This document shows, one piece after another, positions 1 to 7,233 of a stretch of 21,268 bases of DNA; the stretch's first letter is position 1, and each line of letters starts with the position of its first letter. Position numbers and translations under genes: made by a program. Source of the stretch: an uncultured Chloroflexota bacterium. Its GTDB lineage: Bacteria > Chloroflexota > Dehalococcoidia > Lucifugimonadales > CAJWER01. The notes under the pieces were generated by a model that was not told the DNA's origin, searched no databases, and saw only the letters and a program-made list of their open reading frames with translations. Location of the stretch: positions 1-21,268 of the forward strand of contig CAJWER010000020.1 in NCBI GenBank assembly GCA_913030785.1, read 5' to 3'.

Positions 1-129
1 GCTACCTTGGCCAGAACCAGCAGTAGGGCTACCTTGGCCAGAACCAGCAGTAGGGCTACCTTGGCCAGAACCAGCAGTAGGGTTACCTTGGCCAGAACCA
101 GCAGTAGGGCTACCTTGGCCAGAACCAGA
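1..129. repeat. 27-bp tandem repeat inside a coding region
   Basis: Copies lie at 1-27, 28-54, 55-81 and 82-108, with a partial copy at 109-129. The first three are identical; the fourth has one C-to-T change at base 83, which turns a Ser codon into Asn. The period of 27 keeps the minus-strand reading frame, so each copy adds nine residues (PTAGSGQGS). The array reaches the window edge, so its full length is unknown. There are no unique spacers, so it is not a CRISPR. Confidence 0.95.
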
Positions 130-279
130 TGGGGAAACAGGTCCGTCTTTTAAAGGTAGGGCTTTTTTTGGGTCGTCTTTTTGTTTAGAGGGTTCCTCTG
201 CGAAAACAGGTCCAATCAAACCCAAAGTCATCGCTAGTACACCTAACAGTACCCATATACAAATTATCCTTATATTCAT
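1..279 (-). CDS. Secreted protein with 9-residue tandem repeats (3' end outside window)
   Basis: Reading the minus strand from an ATG at 279 gives an open frame of 93 codons that leaves the window at base 1. The first ~28 residues form a classical signal peptide: short basic N-terminus (MNIR), a hydrophobic core (CIWVLLGVLAMTLGLIG) and a likely signal peptidase I site after VFA, followed by charged EEPSKQKDDPKK. From about residue 50 the protein becomes a Gly/Ser/Pro repeat with the unit PTAGSGQGS (one copy has N for the last S). It starts 29 bases after the stop of the lipoprotein gene 309-1295, so the two are probably co-transcribed. A moderate AGGGG lies about 13 bases before the ATG. No fold is recognisable in the visible part; the repeat looks like a flexible linker or surface stalk. 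The function is unknown. The frame and signal peptide are seen directly; export is inferred. Confidence 0.75.
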   Translation of the reverse strand, partial: MNIRIICIWVLLGVLAMTLGLIGPVFAEEPSKQKDDPKKALPLKDGPVSPSGSGQGSPTAGSGQGNPTAGSGQGSPTAGSGQGSPTAGSGQGS

Positions 280-308
280 GCGTAAAATAGACCCCTACTT
301 TCAGCAGG

Positions 309-1295
309 TTACTCGCATATGAATCCTGAAACCAGACGGTCGAATCTTATCTGTAGTACTGTAGCATCAGAGCCTGTCACTACTAGTGCAAGAGTAATTC
401 CGAGCTCTTGGCATGACCACGCGGCTATCAATCCACCCCCGGCGTTTTCCCCAGAAGCATTCGTTGCTACAAAGCCACCGAATTTCCCTGGTTCGTCATC
501 TATTGAGATATCTCCATCACTGACCGGGATAAGAATGTTGGCTGATTGGCTATCCCGAAGAAGTTGGTAGGTATATTCGAGTACTGTCTCCAGTGTGTCA
601 TCGGTTGTGGGTAGCCAGAAAATAACGATATCGGCCCCATTGTACTCAAACGTCAAAAGGCCTTGTTGCTCGTCGGCAGCATCTTTTCTCATACCTGAAA
701 TGGTCAAGTTGGAGGAAGAAAAACTAGCATCCTGATCTAACACGAGTGTGAAACCGAACTCGCCGAATATATTTGGCAATGGTGTTGGCTTAACAATAGG
801 GTCTGATATAGATGTGGGTGTCGCCGTAAACGTGGGGACTGCAGTTGAAGAGGGGACCGGTGAACTGGTTGGAACCGGTGTTACTGTTGTTGTCGGCGTC
901 GGTATTTGAGTAGTTATTGCAGGCACAGTGGCTACTTGAACAATTGCCGCGCGGGTAGCTACCGGTGTAGTAGTCGCCGGAATCGCTTCAGACAATGTCG
1001 GTGTGGCTGGAGCCGATTTTCCTTCAGGCGTCGGTGTTTGAGTAATGATTGCAGGCACAGTAGCTACTTGAACAGTTGCCGTCCGGGTAACTACCGGTGT
1101 AGCAGTGGCCGGAATCACTTGAGACAAAGTAGGTGTGGGTGGAACCGATGTCGGCGTAGGTGTTGCCCGAGCGGTAGTCTCAAGGGGTGCCTCGGTGATG
1201 TCAGTATCACCGCAAGCTGCCATGATCAATGTGAATCCTGCGCTCAGCAGGAATAGTGATGTGTACTTTACCCCACTATAATACCTAATCCCCAA
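309..1295 (-). CDS. Lipoprotein with duplicated Thr/Pro-rich stalk and unknown C-terminal domain
   Basis: A 328-residue protein. The N-terminus is a lipoprotein signal: basic start, hydrophobic SLFLLSAGFTL, then the lipobox IMAAC with Cys28 as lipidation site. Residues ~40-172 are a low-complexity Thr/Pro/Val stalk containing two tandem copies of a 44-residue unit, beginning TPTLSQ at 54 and TPTLSE at 98. Residues ~175-328 form a compact alpha/beta-looking domain (FGFTLVLDQ, LLTFEYNGADIVIFWLPT, GFVATNASG, WSCQELGITLALVV, CE end). I cannot assign this domain to a family. The start is taken as TTG at 1295 because GGAGAGGAG lies five bases upstream and no better start is near. The gene is followed after 29 bases by another exported protein. 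Probably anchored on the outer face of the cytoplasmic membrane; function unknown. Confidence 0.85.
   Translation of the reverse strand: MGIRYYSGVKYTSLFLLSAGFTLIMAACGDTDITEAPLETTARATPTPTSVPPTPTLSQVIPATATPVVTRTATVQVATVPAIITQTPTPEGKSAPATPTLSEAIPATTTPVATRAAIVQVATVPAITTQIPTPTTTVTPVPTSSPVPSSTAVPTFTATPTSISDPIVKPTPLPNIFGEFGFTLVLDQDASFSSSNLTISGMRKDAADEQQGLLTFEYNGADIVIFWLPTTDDTLETVLEYTYQLLRDSQSANILIPVSDGDISIDDEPGKFGGFVATNASGENAGGGLIAAWSCQELGITLALVVTGSDATVLQIRFDRLVSGFICE
873..1136. repeat. Two tandem 132-bp copies within the lipoprotein gene
   Basis: Two diverged copies (about 1005-1136 and 873-1004) encode the duplicated 44-residue stalk unit. Both keep the order TPTLS, IPAT, TP, TR, VQVATVPAI, TQ, PTP. 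Substitutions between copies show the duplication is not recent. The second copy is imperfect towards its end. Confidence 0.8.
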
Positions 1296-1716
1296 TGAGA
1301 CTCCTCTCCGTTAGGGTCCACGCCCCCCCGTATGAGCGTGCCTCTGGGGGCAGTATAGCCCAGGGGGGATGAGGGATGTTAGCAACCAGCAAAAGTGGGA
1401 CGGTGTAGAAACCGAGAGATCAGGCACTCGATGGAGGTCTGGTGAACTCCCTGATGGCCCTATCGTAGCGTCTGCGCCTATCGATTACCTAAAACTGCAC
1501 ATTCTTACTCTATTAGAGTGTCTGATCCCAGCTCACGTTACGCACGTCGGCTGGTGTGATATTACCCAGCACCATATGATAGCACCAGCAGTTGTAGTAG
1601 ATGACAAAGGCTACTAGGGTTGCCTCGAGATTGGATCGTAGTCTCCTCTGCATCCACGCTGCATCGGACCACCCCTAGTAAGAGCGCCTTGTCTTCGGAC
1701 TATTCTGACGCGCCAC
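1296..1716. other. Intergenic stretch with no supported gene
   Basis: About 420 bases between the lipoprotein start and the MocA remnant. A plus-strand ORF of 82 codons at 1369-1617 has no recognisable motif, a poor ribosome-binding context and unconvincing composition, so I do not call it. Short G/C runs near 1322-1367 could pair weakly. I see no RNA gene here. Confidence 0.5.
1352..1357 (-). promoter_or_regulatory. Candidate -10 box for the lipoprotein operon
   Basis: On the minus strand the hexamer TATACT (5 of 6 to TATAAT) lies 57 bases before the TTG start of the lipoprotein gene. No convincing -35 hexamer is present at 16-18 bases. Suggestive only. Confidence 0.25.
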
Positions 1717-2025
1717 TTACAGCAGCAGAGAAACCCTATTACCGGTCTGAGAACTCTGGAGCAACGCGTCGGTGAATTCCATGTACCGGACTCCGTCCTC
1801 GAAGGTCGTGTAGGAGACCTCCTCAAGTCCCCGAATGGCGTTGACGAACTCCTCCTCGACCCGCCAGCGGCTCTCCAGCTCCGGGCGGACCTCTATCTCC
1901 GCCAGTGCCGAGGCGCCACGCTTGGCACCATAGACCCTCTCGCCGTAGACGTCTAACCTTAGAGTGCCAACGGTGCCTTGCGCCCTACCATCGCCTGCGG
2001 CGAAGAACGCCGGAGGAGTGGTCAG
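1717..2025 (-). pseudogene. C-terminal remnant of a Gfo/Idh/MocA-family oxidoreductase
   Basis: The minus strand carries a ~102-codon open frame ending in TAA at 1717-1719. The in-frame stop upstream is at 2026-2028, and there is no ATG, GTG or TTG start. The translation matches the usual end of Gfo/Idh/MocA dehydrogenases: GTLRLDVYGERVYGAKRG, then EIEVRPELESRW, EEEFVNAIRG, and the hallmark TTFEDGVRYMEFTDALLQSS followed by QTGNRVSL. The Rossmann domain and catalytic Lys region that should precede it (about 250 residues) are missing, because the DNA just upstream is the 3' end of the endonuclease gene. It is therefore a 5'-truncated relic, not a working enzyme. It does not come from the intact MocA gene at 16477-17562, whose C-terminus differs. 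Confidence 0.75.
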
Positions 2026-2777
2026 TCAGTGGCGAACTCGAGGTCTGCCCAGGCGCCAATGTGGTCTGAGGGCCAGAGGTCCGCATCGTCGGCACTGGGC
2101 CGATCGAAGCAGAGACCGCTGTCCACGACGCGGAGATCCCTTGAAACCCAGACGTAGTCTATGCATCTGTCCAGGCGATCCCAGTAGGGGTGAGAAAGCT
2201 TGCCACCAGGCTCCCTCAAGGGCGTGAAGGCGGTTGGTTGGGTCTGGCTGGGCCTGAAGGCGCCGGCCATGCGGCTGGCTGACGGCACGTCCATGGTGGC
2301 GTTGAAGTCGCCGCACACTACCTGGTGTGAGACATCGTTTCTGGCACTGATCCACTCTAGGAGTTGCTGCACTTGGTAGTGGCGCAGGGTGTCTTCCCCA
2401 CGCGATCCATAGAGATGGGTTACGTAGATATCAACCTGGTGACCCTCGATTTCGACGCGGGAGACGGCAGCGACGGCGTCCCTGGCTCTGTAGTCCAAGT
2501 TGCCAGTCTCCACTACCGGAAAGCGGGTGAGTAGCCCCTCGGCATCGACCTCGGAAGAGGCGCTGGCCCTCGTCTGCTGCACGAGGGCGTAGGGGATCCC
2601 GAGACGCTCCCGTGCCGAGCGCTGGAGCCAGCGACCGGTCTGAAGTGGAACGCTTATCTCGTTGAGGGCAAACAGGTCAGGCCTTAGTTCGCCCAGCTGC
2701 TGGCAGATTAGCTCCCTGCGCTTCTCCCACTGGTTCAAGTCCTGTTGCAGGTTCAAGGTCGCGACCCGAAATGTCAT
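2022..2777 (-). CDS. Endonuclease/exonuclease/phosphatase-family hydrolase
   Basis: A 251-residue protein of the metal-dependent EEP superfamily (DNase I/exonuclease III/phosphodiesterase fold), of usual length. All core motifs are present in order: ATLNL with Asn9, ALNEIS with metal-binding Glu40, THLYG with His121, GDFNA with Asp157 and Asn159, RCIDYVW with Asp207, and the terminal PSDH with Asp238 and His239. The start is set at the ATG at 2777, thirty codons inside the longest possible frame. MTFRVATLNL begins the domain directly, and GAGGAGG sits nine bases upstream; the longer N-terminus would be non-homologous. There is no signal peptide, so it is probably cytoplasmic. The family acts on nucleic acids, nucleotides, inositol phosphates or sphingomyelin; the substrate cannot be chosen here. 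It stands alone, divergent from the DUF1800 gene, with its stop overlapping the edge of a MocA remnant. Confidence 0.88.
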   Translation of the reverse strand: MTFRVATLNLQQDLNQWEKRRELICQQLGELRPDLFALNEISVPLQTGRWLQRSARERLGIPYALVQQTRASASSEVDAEGLLTRFPVVETGNLDYRARDAVAAVSRVEIEGHQVDIYVTHLYGSRGEDTLRHYQVQQLLEWISARNDVSHQVVCGDFNATMDVPSASRMAGAFRPSQTQPTAFTPLREPGGKLSHPYWDRLDRCIDYVWVSRDLRVVDSGLCFDRPSADDADLWPSDHIGAWADLEFATD

Positions 2778-3225
2778 GGAGTTACGCCTCCTCGTGCCTT
2801 GATCTGGGTCGGTGGCGATATTGTAGTGGACGGGCCGGATTCGTTCCTTCCACCGCGATTGGGTCACTTGAGGGCTAGTATAGAATACGAGAGAGTGTGG
2901 ACGCTATCGCCAAGTCAGTCTTGGTCGGGCGGACGGGCATCGCCACATGAACACGCAAGCACGACGCCGTCGACCTCCTCTTTTTCCGCCCTGTACAAGC
3001 CGGCGGAGGTTCCCTACAGGCGGGTGCCAGGAGCAAGGCAGAAGCGGCGAGGTGGCTGCGAGCGACCCACAGAACCATCAGTTAGTAATTGCGAAACTCT
3101 TCCTGTCCCCCATTGGCAAATATCAGACGGCCTTGGTAGAGTTTAGGTACACCTGAGAAGTTCTGGAAAAGGCGTCGCCGTGCGTCTCCAACAGCTGCTG
3201 ATCAGGTACTTCGAGATCAACTACA
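2778..3225. other. Divergent intergenic region
   Basis: About 450 bases separate the minus-strand endonuclease from the plus-strand DUF1800 gene. Several short ORFs cross it in all frames, but none has family motifs or good initiation signals. It should hold promoters for both directions. I see no RNA gene. Confidence 0.5.
3113..3142 (+). promoter_or_regulatory. Candidate sigma-70-type promoter for the DUF1800-NHL pair
   Basis: TTGGCA (3113-3118, 5 of 6 to TTGACA) and TAGAGT (3137-3142, 4 of 6 to TATAAT) are 18 bases apart and lie about 84 bases before the DUF1800 start. This is a weak consensus match in the right place. Confidence 0.3.
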
Positions 3226-4611
3226 ATGAGTCGCCCTACACAACATAGCGCAATTAAACATCTGATACGCAGAGCCACATTAGGTGTTTCACACTCCGTA
3301 TTAACAAATCTACTCAATCAAACCTATGAAGAAACGGTTGAGCAGTTACTGGCACCCGAGACACAACCAGACTATGACGAACTTACATTCTTCAGATACC
3401 ACCCTGCCGCGGATTTTATGTGGCAGCCGAGTCACGCTAAACTTAACTGGTTATACCGAATGACCCATAGCCAGCGATACCTTGAAGAGAAAATGGCACT
3501 ATTCTGGCATCACGTATTCGCCACCGGTGTTGAAAAAGTGGACAATCCATATGCTCTGCACCAACAGGTCGAGCTATTCCGTACTCATGGAATGAGTAAT
3601 TACAAAACTCTTCTAATAGAGTTGGCTAAGAATCCCGCCATGCTTTTCTGGCTTGATAACCAGCACAATCATAAAGACGCTCCCAATGAAAACTGGGGGA
3701 GAGAATTACTCGAGCTATTTTCATTGGGTATAGGGCATTTTACTGAAAACGACGTGATTGGATGCGCGCGTGCTTTTACCGGATGGGCTATAAATTTTAC
3801 CGGATGGCATGTTCTAACGCTAGGGAAGGTTCCTTGGGAATTCCAATATCAACCGGAAGATCATGACAATGGAGAGAAGACATTTCTCGGAGTTACGGGC
3901 GATCTCAATGGTGAAGACATAATCGATATCATCTTACGACAGCCCGCCTGCGCTACTTTTATCACCCGGCATTTATATAACTTTTTCGTCGAGGATGAAC
4001 TCGAAGTTCCAAAATGGACTAACGAACCGCCAAGAAATCCCGAAGCAATAGAGTTCCTGTCGAAAGTCTTCGTAGAATCTGGCTACGAAATAAAGCCTGT
4101 CCTCAGAGCTCTATTCAATTCTAAGTTCTTTAGAAATATTAGATACAACAAAGTGAAAAGTCCCGTTGAAGTAGTCATAGGTACCCTGAAACTTACAGGG
4201 GATCTCAACGGTCCGGATCCGCGATGGGGCGAGATTGATAGAATTCCGCTTAGTATGGGGCAAGATATCTTAGACCCCCCGAGCGTAGAAGGCTGGCACA
4301 CAGGCAAAGAATGGATTACCAGTGGCGCTTTCATCAATAGGGTCAATTTCGTTGCAGACAAATTTCGTAACCTCGATTTGCCTGGGGTGAAAACTATAGT
4401 AGAAAATGTCAAACACAATTCAGATTCTGATATTCCTGAGACAATCGTTGATTGCTGCCTGGAGGAATTAGGGGACTTCGAAGTAGACCCAGAAACGTAC
4501 AAGGAACTCGTAGATGGAATAAGATTAGATTCCCTCGGCGACGCTACGGACGAACAAATCGTGAATACATTGTCTATAATTGCCGGTACCAAAGAGTATC
4601 AATTCTGCTGA
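3226..4611 (+). CDS. DUF1800 family protein
   Basis: A 461-residue protein with the full set of DUF1800 landmarks: HLIRRATLG (12-20), EEKMALFWHHVFAT (87-100), NYKTLLIELAKNPAML and FWLDNQHN (125-148), the signature APNENWGRELLELFSLGIG (152-170), ARAFTGW (181-187), the VKSPVEVVIG segment, and near the end MGQDILDPPSVEGW plus GKEWI. DUF1800 proteins have no established biochemical activity. They are usually secreted and encoded beside a DUF1501 partner. Here there is no signal peptide and no DUF1501 gene; an NHL propeller gene follows after 33 bases. The start is the ATG at 3226, with only a weak GAG upstream, but the domain begins at residue ~11, so little can be missing. The gene and its partner are visibly AT-richer than the flanking genes, which suggests a different origin. 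Confidence 0.88.
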   Translation: MSRPTQHSAIKHLIRRATLGVSHSVLTNLLNQTYEETVEQLLAPETQPDYDELTFFRYHPAADFMWQPSHAKLNWLYRMTHSQRYLEEKMALFWHHVFATGVEKVDNPYALHQQVELFRTHGMSNYKTLLIELAKNPAMLFWLDNQHNHKDAPNENWGRELLELFSLGIGHFTENDVIGCARAFTGWAINFTGWHVLTLGKVPWEFQYQPEDHDNGEKTFLGVTGDLNGEDIIDIILRQPACATFITRHLYNFFVEDELEVPKWTNEPPRNPEAIEFLSKVFVESGYEIKPVLRALFNSKFFRNIRYNKVKSPVEVVIGTLKLTGDLNGPDPRWGEIDRIPLSMGQDILDPPSVEGWHTGKEWITSGAFINRVNFVADKFRNLDLPGVKTIVENVKHNSDSDIPETIVDCCLEELGDFEVDPETYKELVDGIRLDSLGDATDEQIVNTLSIIAGTKEYQFC

Positions 4612-4644
4612 GTACTCTGGGAATCTAAAATTGATTTTTGTCTG

Positions 4645-5724
4645 GTGCAAGACTGTATGAACACGACTGCTCCTGTATTAAGAGCGTGGCATTTCAGTCA
4701 CTCAATAGGCAGACGAACTCATGAACATAATGAAAGTGAGCTTGGGATGACGGGTGGGTTTTGCTCTCCTATGGATGTAGCGATTTCCACAGAAAACATG
4801 ATATTTGTCCTCAGTCGAGGTTTCGGATTTTCACTTGAAGGATATGATGGCGACATAGGGAATCGAATAGGTAAAACCACTTTTGATGAGAATCATATCG
4901 GTGATTTTGCTAGACATGCAACTACGTGGCCAAACAGCATTGCAATATCTGCTGAAGGAAACATATTCTGTTCTGACGAATACGAGAATGCGATATATGT
5001 CTTTAACCCAGATAGGACATATCCCTTCCCAGAAGCTGATCCAAACGGAGAAAGCATCTTACGGTGGGGGACATCTGGAAGTAGAGATGGAGAATTTATT
5101 GGACCTACAGGACTCGCTTTCAACAAAGAAAACAATCTGTACGTAGTTGACAGCAACAACAATAGAATCCAACTTTTTACAGATACGGGCAAATTCATTA
5201 ACACATGGGGTCGGGGAGGAAATAGCTACGGAGAGTTTCAGAATCCTTGGGGGATAACAGTCGATTCCAGCGGGGATATATACGTAGCAGACTGGGGTAA
5301 TAACAGAGTTCAGAAATTTGACACTGAAGGTACCCACTTATTAACGTTTGGTGAAAGGGTCGATCCGGCCGCCAAATTGAATCATCCAGCCCACGTTGCT
5401 GTGGATAGTGATGGAGATGTTTACGTCACAGATTGGGGAAATGGCCGTGTCCAAATTTATGACCCAGATGGAGAATTAATCGCCTCTCTGTATGGTGATG
5501 CATCGGATTATTCCAAGGCTGGTCTGTTTGTGCTGGAAAGATCTGCTTTAGCAGGTCCTGTTGCATTGGACACAATTCGAAAACACCCAGACATAATGAT
5601 GGACTTCAAGAGCTTTGGCCGTCCAACCGGTATCACCGTAAACAAGAATAACCAAATTGTAATTGCTGATGCGAGAAGCAGATTGCAAATCTACAACAAA
5701 TATACTCCCGAGCCTCCTGGATGA
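4645..5724 (+). CDS. NHL-repeat beta-propeller protein
   Basis: A 359-residue protein built of NHL-type blades. The clearest repeats run from ~residue 138: ILRWGTSGSRDGEFIGPTGL / LYVVDSNNNRIQLF, then INTWGRGGNSYGEF / IYVADWGNNRVQKF, LLTFGE / VYVTDWGNGRVQIY, and a last blade ending IVIADARSRLQIYN. Weaker blades occupy residues 40-125. This is consistent with a six-bladed propeller filling the whole protein. NHL propellers bind protein, peptide or carbohydrate ligands and sometimes carry lyase activity; nothing here identifies a catalytic site. The GTG at 4645 is the longest start; an ATG four codons later (4657) is equally possible, and neither has a clear Shine-Dalgarno. There is no signal peptide. 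It lies 33 bases after the DUF1800 gene and probably shares its transcript, so the two may act together. Its stop overlaps the ATG of a 45-codon ORF. Confidence 0.85.
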   Translation: MQDCMNTTAPVLRAWHFSHSIGRRTHEHNESELGMTGGFCSPMDVAISTENMIFVLSRGFGFSLEGYDGDIGNRIGKTTFDENHIGDFARHATTWPNSIAISAEGNIFCSDEYENAIYVFNPDRTYPFPEADPNGESILRWGTSGSRDGEFIGPTGLAFNKENNLYVVDSNNNRIQLFTDTGKFINTWGRGGNSYGEFQNPWGITVDSSGDIYVADWGNNRVQKFDTEGTHLLTFGERVDPAAKLNHPAHVAVDSDGDVYVTDWGNGRVQIYDPDGELIASLYGDASDYSKAGLFVLERSALAGPVALDTIRKHPDIMMDFKSFGRPTGITVNKNNQIVIADARSRLQIYNKYTPEPPG

Positions 5725-5858
5725 GCACAATCCGAACTTACGTTCGTTTGGGAGAGGGCGTAGAACGCGCGAAGCAGAGCCATCGACTGTGGCACTTCCT
5801 CCCGGAAGAGGTGCCGGAGGAGGTCGCAAGCGCGCTTCTGGGGTTCTGGTCGCGCTAG
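5721..5858 (+). CDS. Small ORF with an alpha/beta-hydrolase-like tail (possible remnant)
   Basis: A 45-codon frame starts at an ATG overlapping the NHL stop (ATGA at 5721-5724) and ends with TAG at 5856-5858. The first dozen residues (MSTIRTYVRLGEG) have no match I recognise. The remainder, HRLWHFLPEEVPEEV followed by ASALLGFWSR, looks like the end of an alpha/beta hydrolase: the catalytic-His strand region and the last helix, where families typically read GHF..EE.PEEV...LL.FL. Base composition also changes near 5745, from AT-rich to GC-rich. I read it as the tail of a GC-rich hydrolase gene joined to the end of the AT-rich DUF1800/NHL block. It could be translated through ATGA coupling, but an active enzyme is impossible at this length. 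The hydrolase resemblance is a pattern judgement over about 25 residues. Confidence 0.35.
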   Translation: MSTIRTYVRLGEGVERAKQSHRLWHFLPEEVPEEVASALLGFWSR

Positions 5859-5947
5859 GGTAAATATCTCTGATTCCAGCTTCGTCTGACCGATCGAGCC
5901 CTTTCACCCGCTGGCGCGCGACGTTGGCTTCGATCTCGCTTAGCCCG

Positions 5948-7129
5948 TCAGCAGTGGTCGAGTTCCCAAACCGGGAAATAGTAGGGAAAGACCTGCTCCA
6001 AGAGCACCTTGGCCGACCCTTCCAGAGGGATAGGCGGCAGGCCCGGATAAGAGCCGAATATCAGCTGAGTCAGCTGCCGCCGGGACAGTCGCACTTGAAT
6101 TGGAAGTGGGTGCGTAGAGATCGAAACGTTTCCGCTGCCGAAACGCAAGCTCACCGTCTCACCCGAATCCGTGCAGACCAGGCAAACCTCTCCTTCCAGG
6201 CCAGCAGACCTGCTGCGGAGATGGCCTTGGATGCTTTCGAAAAGCCTCTCGAGGCTGTTGATCCGATGCATCTGAAAGCCGACCCCTGCAGCCTCTTCGA
6301 CCGGTCTGGCTGACGCGGGCTTCGCTGTCTCCAACACTCTTGTGAGGCCTGTCGGTGTTAGCGGAACTACCACCTGCGTCCCGTTCTCAAACAACCCTTC
6401 GTCGAGTACGTACCGGACGAGGGACTCAATGGCGTCGCGGTCTCCGCCAGCCTCAATGAGGCCGGGCTTGTTCATGCTATGACCGTAAACCAGGTAAGCC
6501 GCCACACGGCCTCCTTCGACCGCCAGCAGCGTACCCACCATCGGCAGGGAGAAAAGCGCGTCGTGTTGCGAAGACGACCGCTCGACACGGTTGGACTCCG
6601 CATCATGGAGCCTTCTAACTGCTTCAACGTGCCGGTGTTCGCTCCGATCGTAGGAGATTATTTCGAATGATCCCGCGCTGAACAGATGGGCCTCGTCGTT
6701 TCGGATGCGGTAAACCCAGCCTTGAGACGAGACCGCCTCCCACCCCGAATTTTGGTAGAACGGAAACGTCGCCTCCGCGGTCCAGAGGACGGAAACGGGC
6801 CATCCATTCTGGTCCATGATCCGGACACAGTCCAGGAGACAACGGGTTGCGAGGCCGCGCCTCCGATAATCGGGATGGGTCAGGGTCGCGCTGATGAGAG
6901 CGATGGGCAGTCGGTCTTGGCTCACAACTACTTCTCGCGCCAGCACCGGCACATGAGCCACAACCTTGCCGTCCAGCTTTATGACCCGACGGTTGTGGAG
7001 CATCGCCGGGTCATAAAGCAGTGGATAGTCCGTTCGAACGTTCTGCCCGGTTCCCTCGCGGAAAAGCGCGTTGATCAGATCGACTATCTCGATGTCTTCC
7101 TCAGGAAGGCACGCCCTAGGTCCGTCCAT
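5948..7129 (-). CDS. Eis-like GNAT N-acetyltransferase
   Basis: A 393-residue protein with the three-part layout of Eis-type acetyltransferases: N-terminal GNAT domain (1-~150), a second degenerate GNAT-like domain (~150-285) and a C-terminal SCP2-like domain (~290-393). The acetyl-CoA loop is THPDYRRRGLATRCLLD around residues 84-100, with the R-R-x-G-x-A signature. The chain ends in WELDHC; in Eis the free C-terminal carboxylate reaches the active site, and a conserved short end here fits that. Eis relatives acetylate amines of small molecules, but the acceptor cannot be predicted. The start is the ATG at 7129 with GAGGGGG six bases upstream. It is the last gene of the long minus-strand run, 103 bases after the amidase, and a 30-codon ORF fills most of that gap. 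It could modify or detoxify an amine released by the upstream enzymes (inference). Confidence 0.85.
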   Translation of the reverse strand: MDGPRACLPEEDIEIVDLINALFREGTGQNVRTDYPLLYDPAMLHNRRVIKLDGKVVAHVPVLAREVVVSQDRLPIALISATLTHPDYRRRGLATRCLLDCVRIMDQNGWPVSVLWTAEATFPFYQNSGWEAVSSQGWVYRIRNDEAHLFSAGSFEIISYDRSEHRHVEAVRRLHDAESNRVERSSSQHDALFSLPMVGTLLAVEGGRVAAYLVYGHSMNKPGLIEAGGDRDAIESLVRYVLDEGLFENGTQVVVPLTPTGLTRVLETAKPASARPVEEAAGVGFQMHRINSLERLFESIQGHLRSRSAGLEGEVCLVCTDSGETVSLRFGSGNVSISTHPLPIQVRLSRRQLTQLIFGSYPGLPPIPLEGSAKVLLEQVFPYYFPVWELDHC

Positions 7130-7140
7130 CTGAACCCCCT

Positions 7141-7233
7141 CTAATACTGAGGTCTTGCTCGATTTCGGTCTAGCTCCCGCCAGTCGGGGCCGAGAAGAGC
7201 AGCCGTTGAAGCACGTAGCTCGGCCTCAGCCAT
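7141..7233 (-). CDS. 30-codon ORF between amidase and GNAT genes
   Basis: The amidase stop and this ATG share a base (TGATG, 7231-7235), and the frame ends with TAG at 7141-7143, eleven bases before the GNAT ATG. It therefore fits exactly into the gap between two real genes, as a translationally coupled small gene would. The product would be MAEAELRASTAALLGPDWRE followed by LDRNRARPQY; it is soluble with no recognised motif. Small partner proteins are known beside some amidases (AtzG-like, GatC), but I see no clear match to either. It may equally be a remnant or a chance frame. Confidence 0.3.
   Translation of the reverse strand: MAEAELRASTAALLGPDWRELDRNRARPQY

Noticed and set aside
1..129. 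Possible CRISPR array
   Set aside because: The copies are contiguous with no spacers, and the period is a multiple of three inside an open frame with a signal peptide.
1369..1617. 82-codon plus-strand ORF
   Set aside because: It has no recognisable motif, a weak start context, mixed composition and sits in a region of debris; not supportable as a gene.
2778..2867. N-terminal extension of the endonuclease-family protein
   Set aside because: The ATG at 2777 has a strong GAGGAGG and starts the domain directly; the upstream codons look non-coding.
5859..5947. Minus-strand frame reading LSEIEANVARQRVKGL
   Set aside because: It has a protein-like look but is too short and lacks any family I can name; it could be chance in GC-rich DNA.
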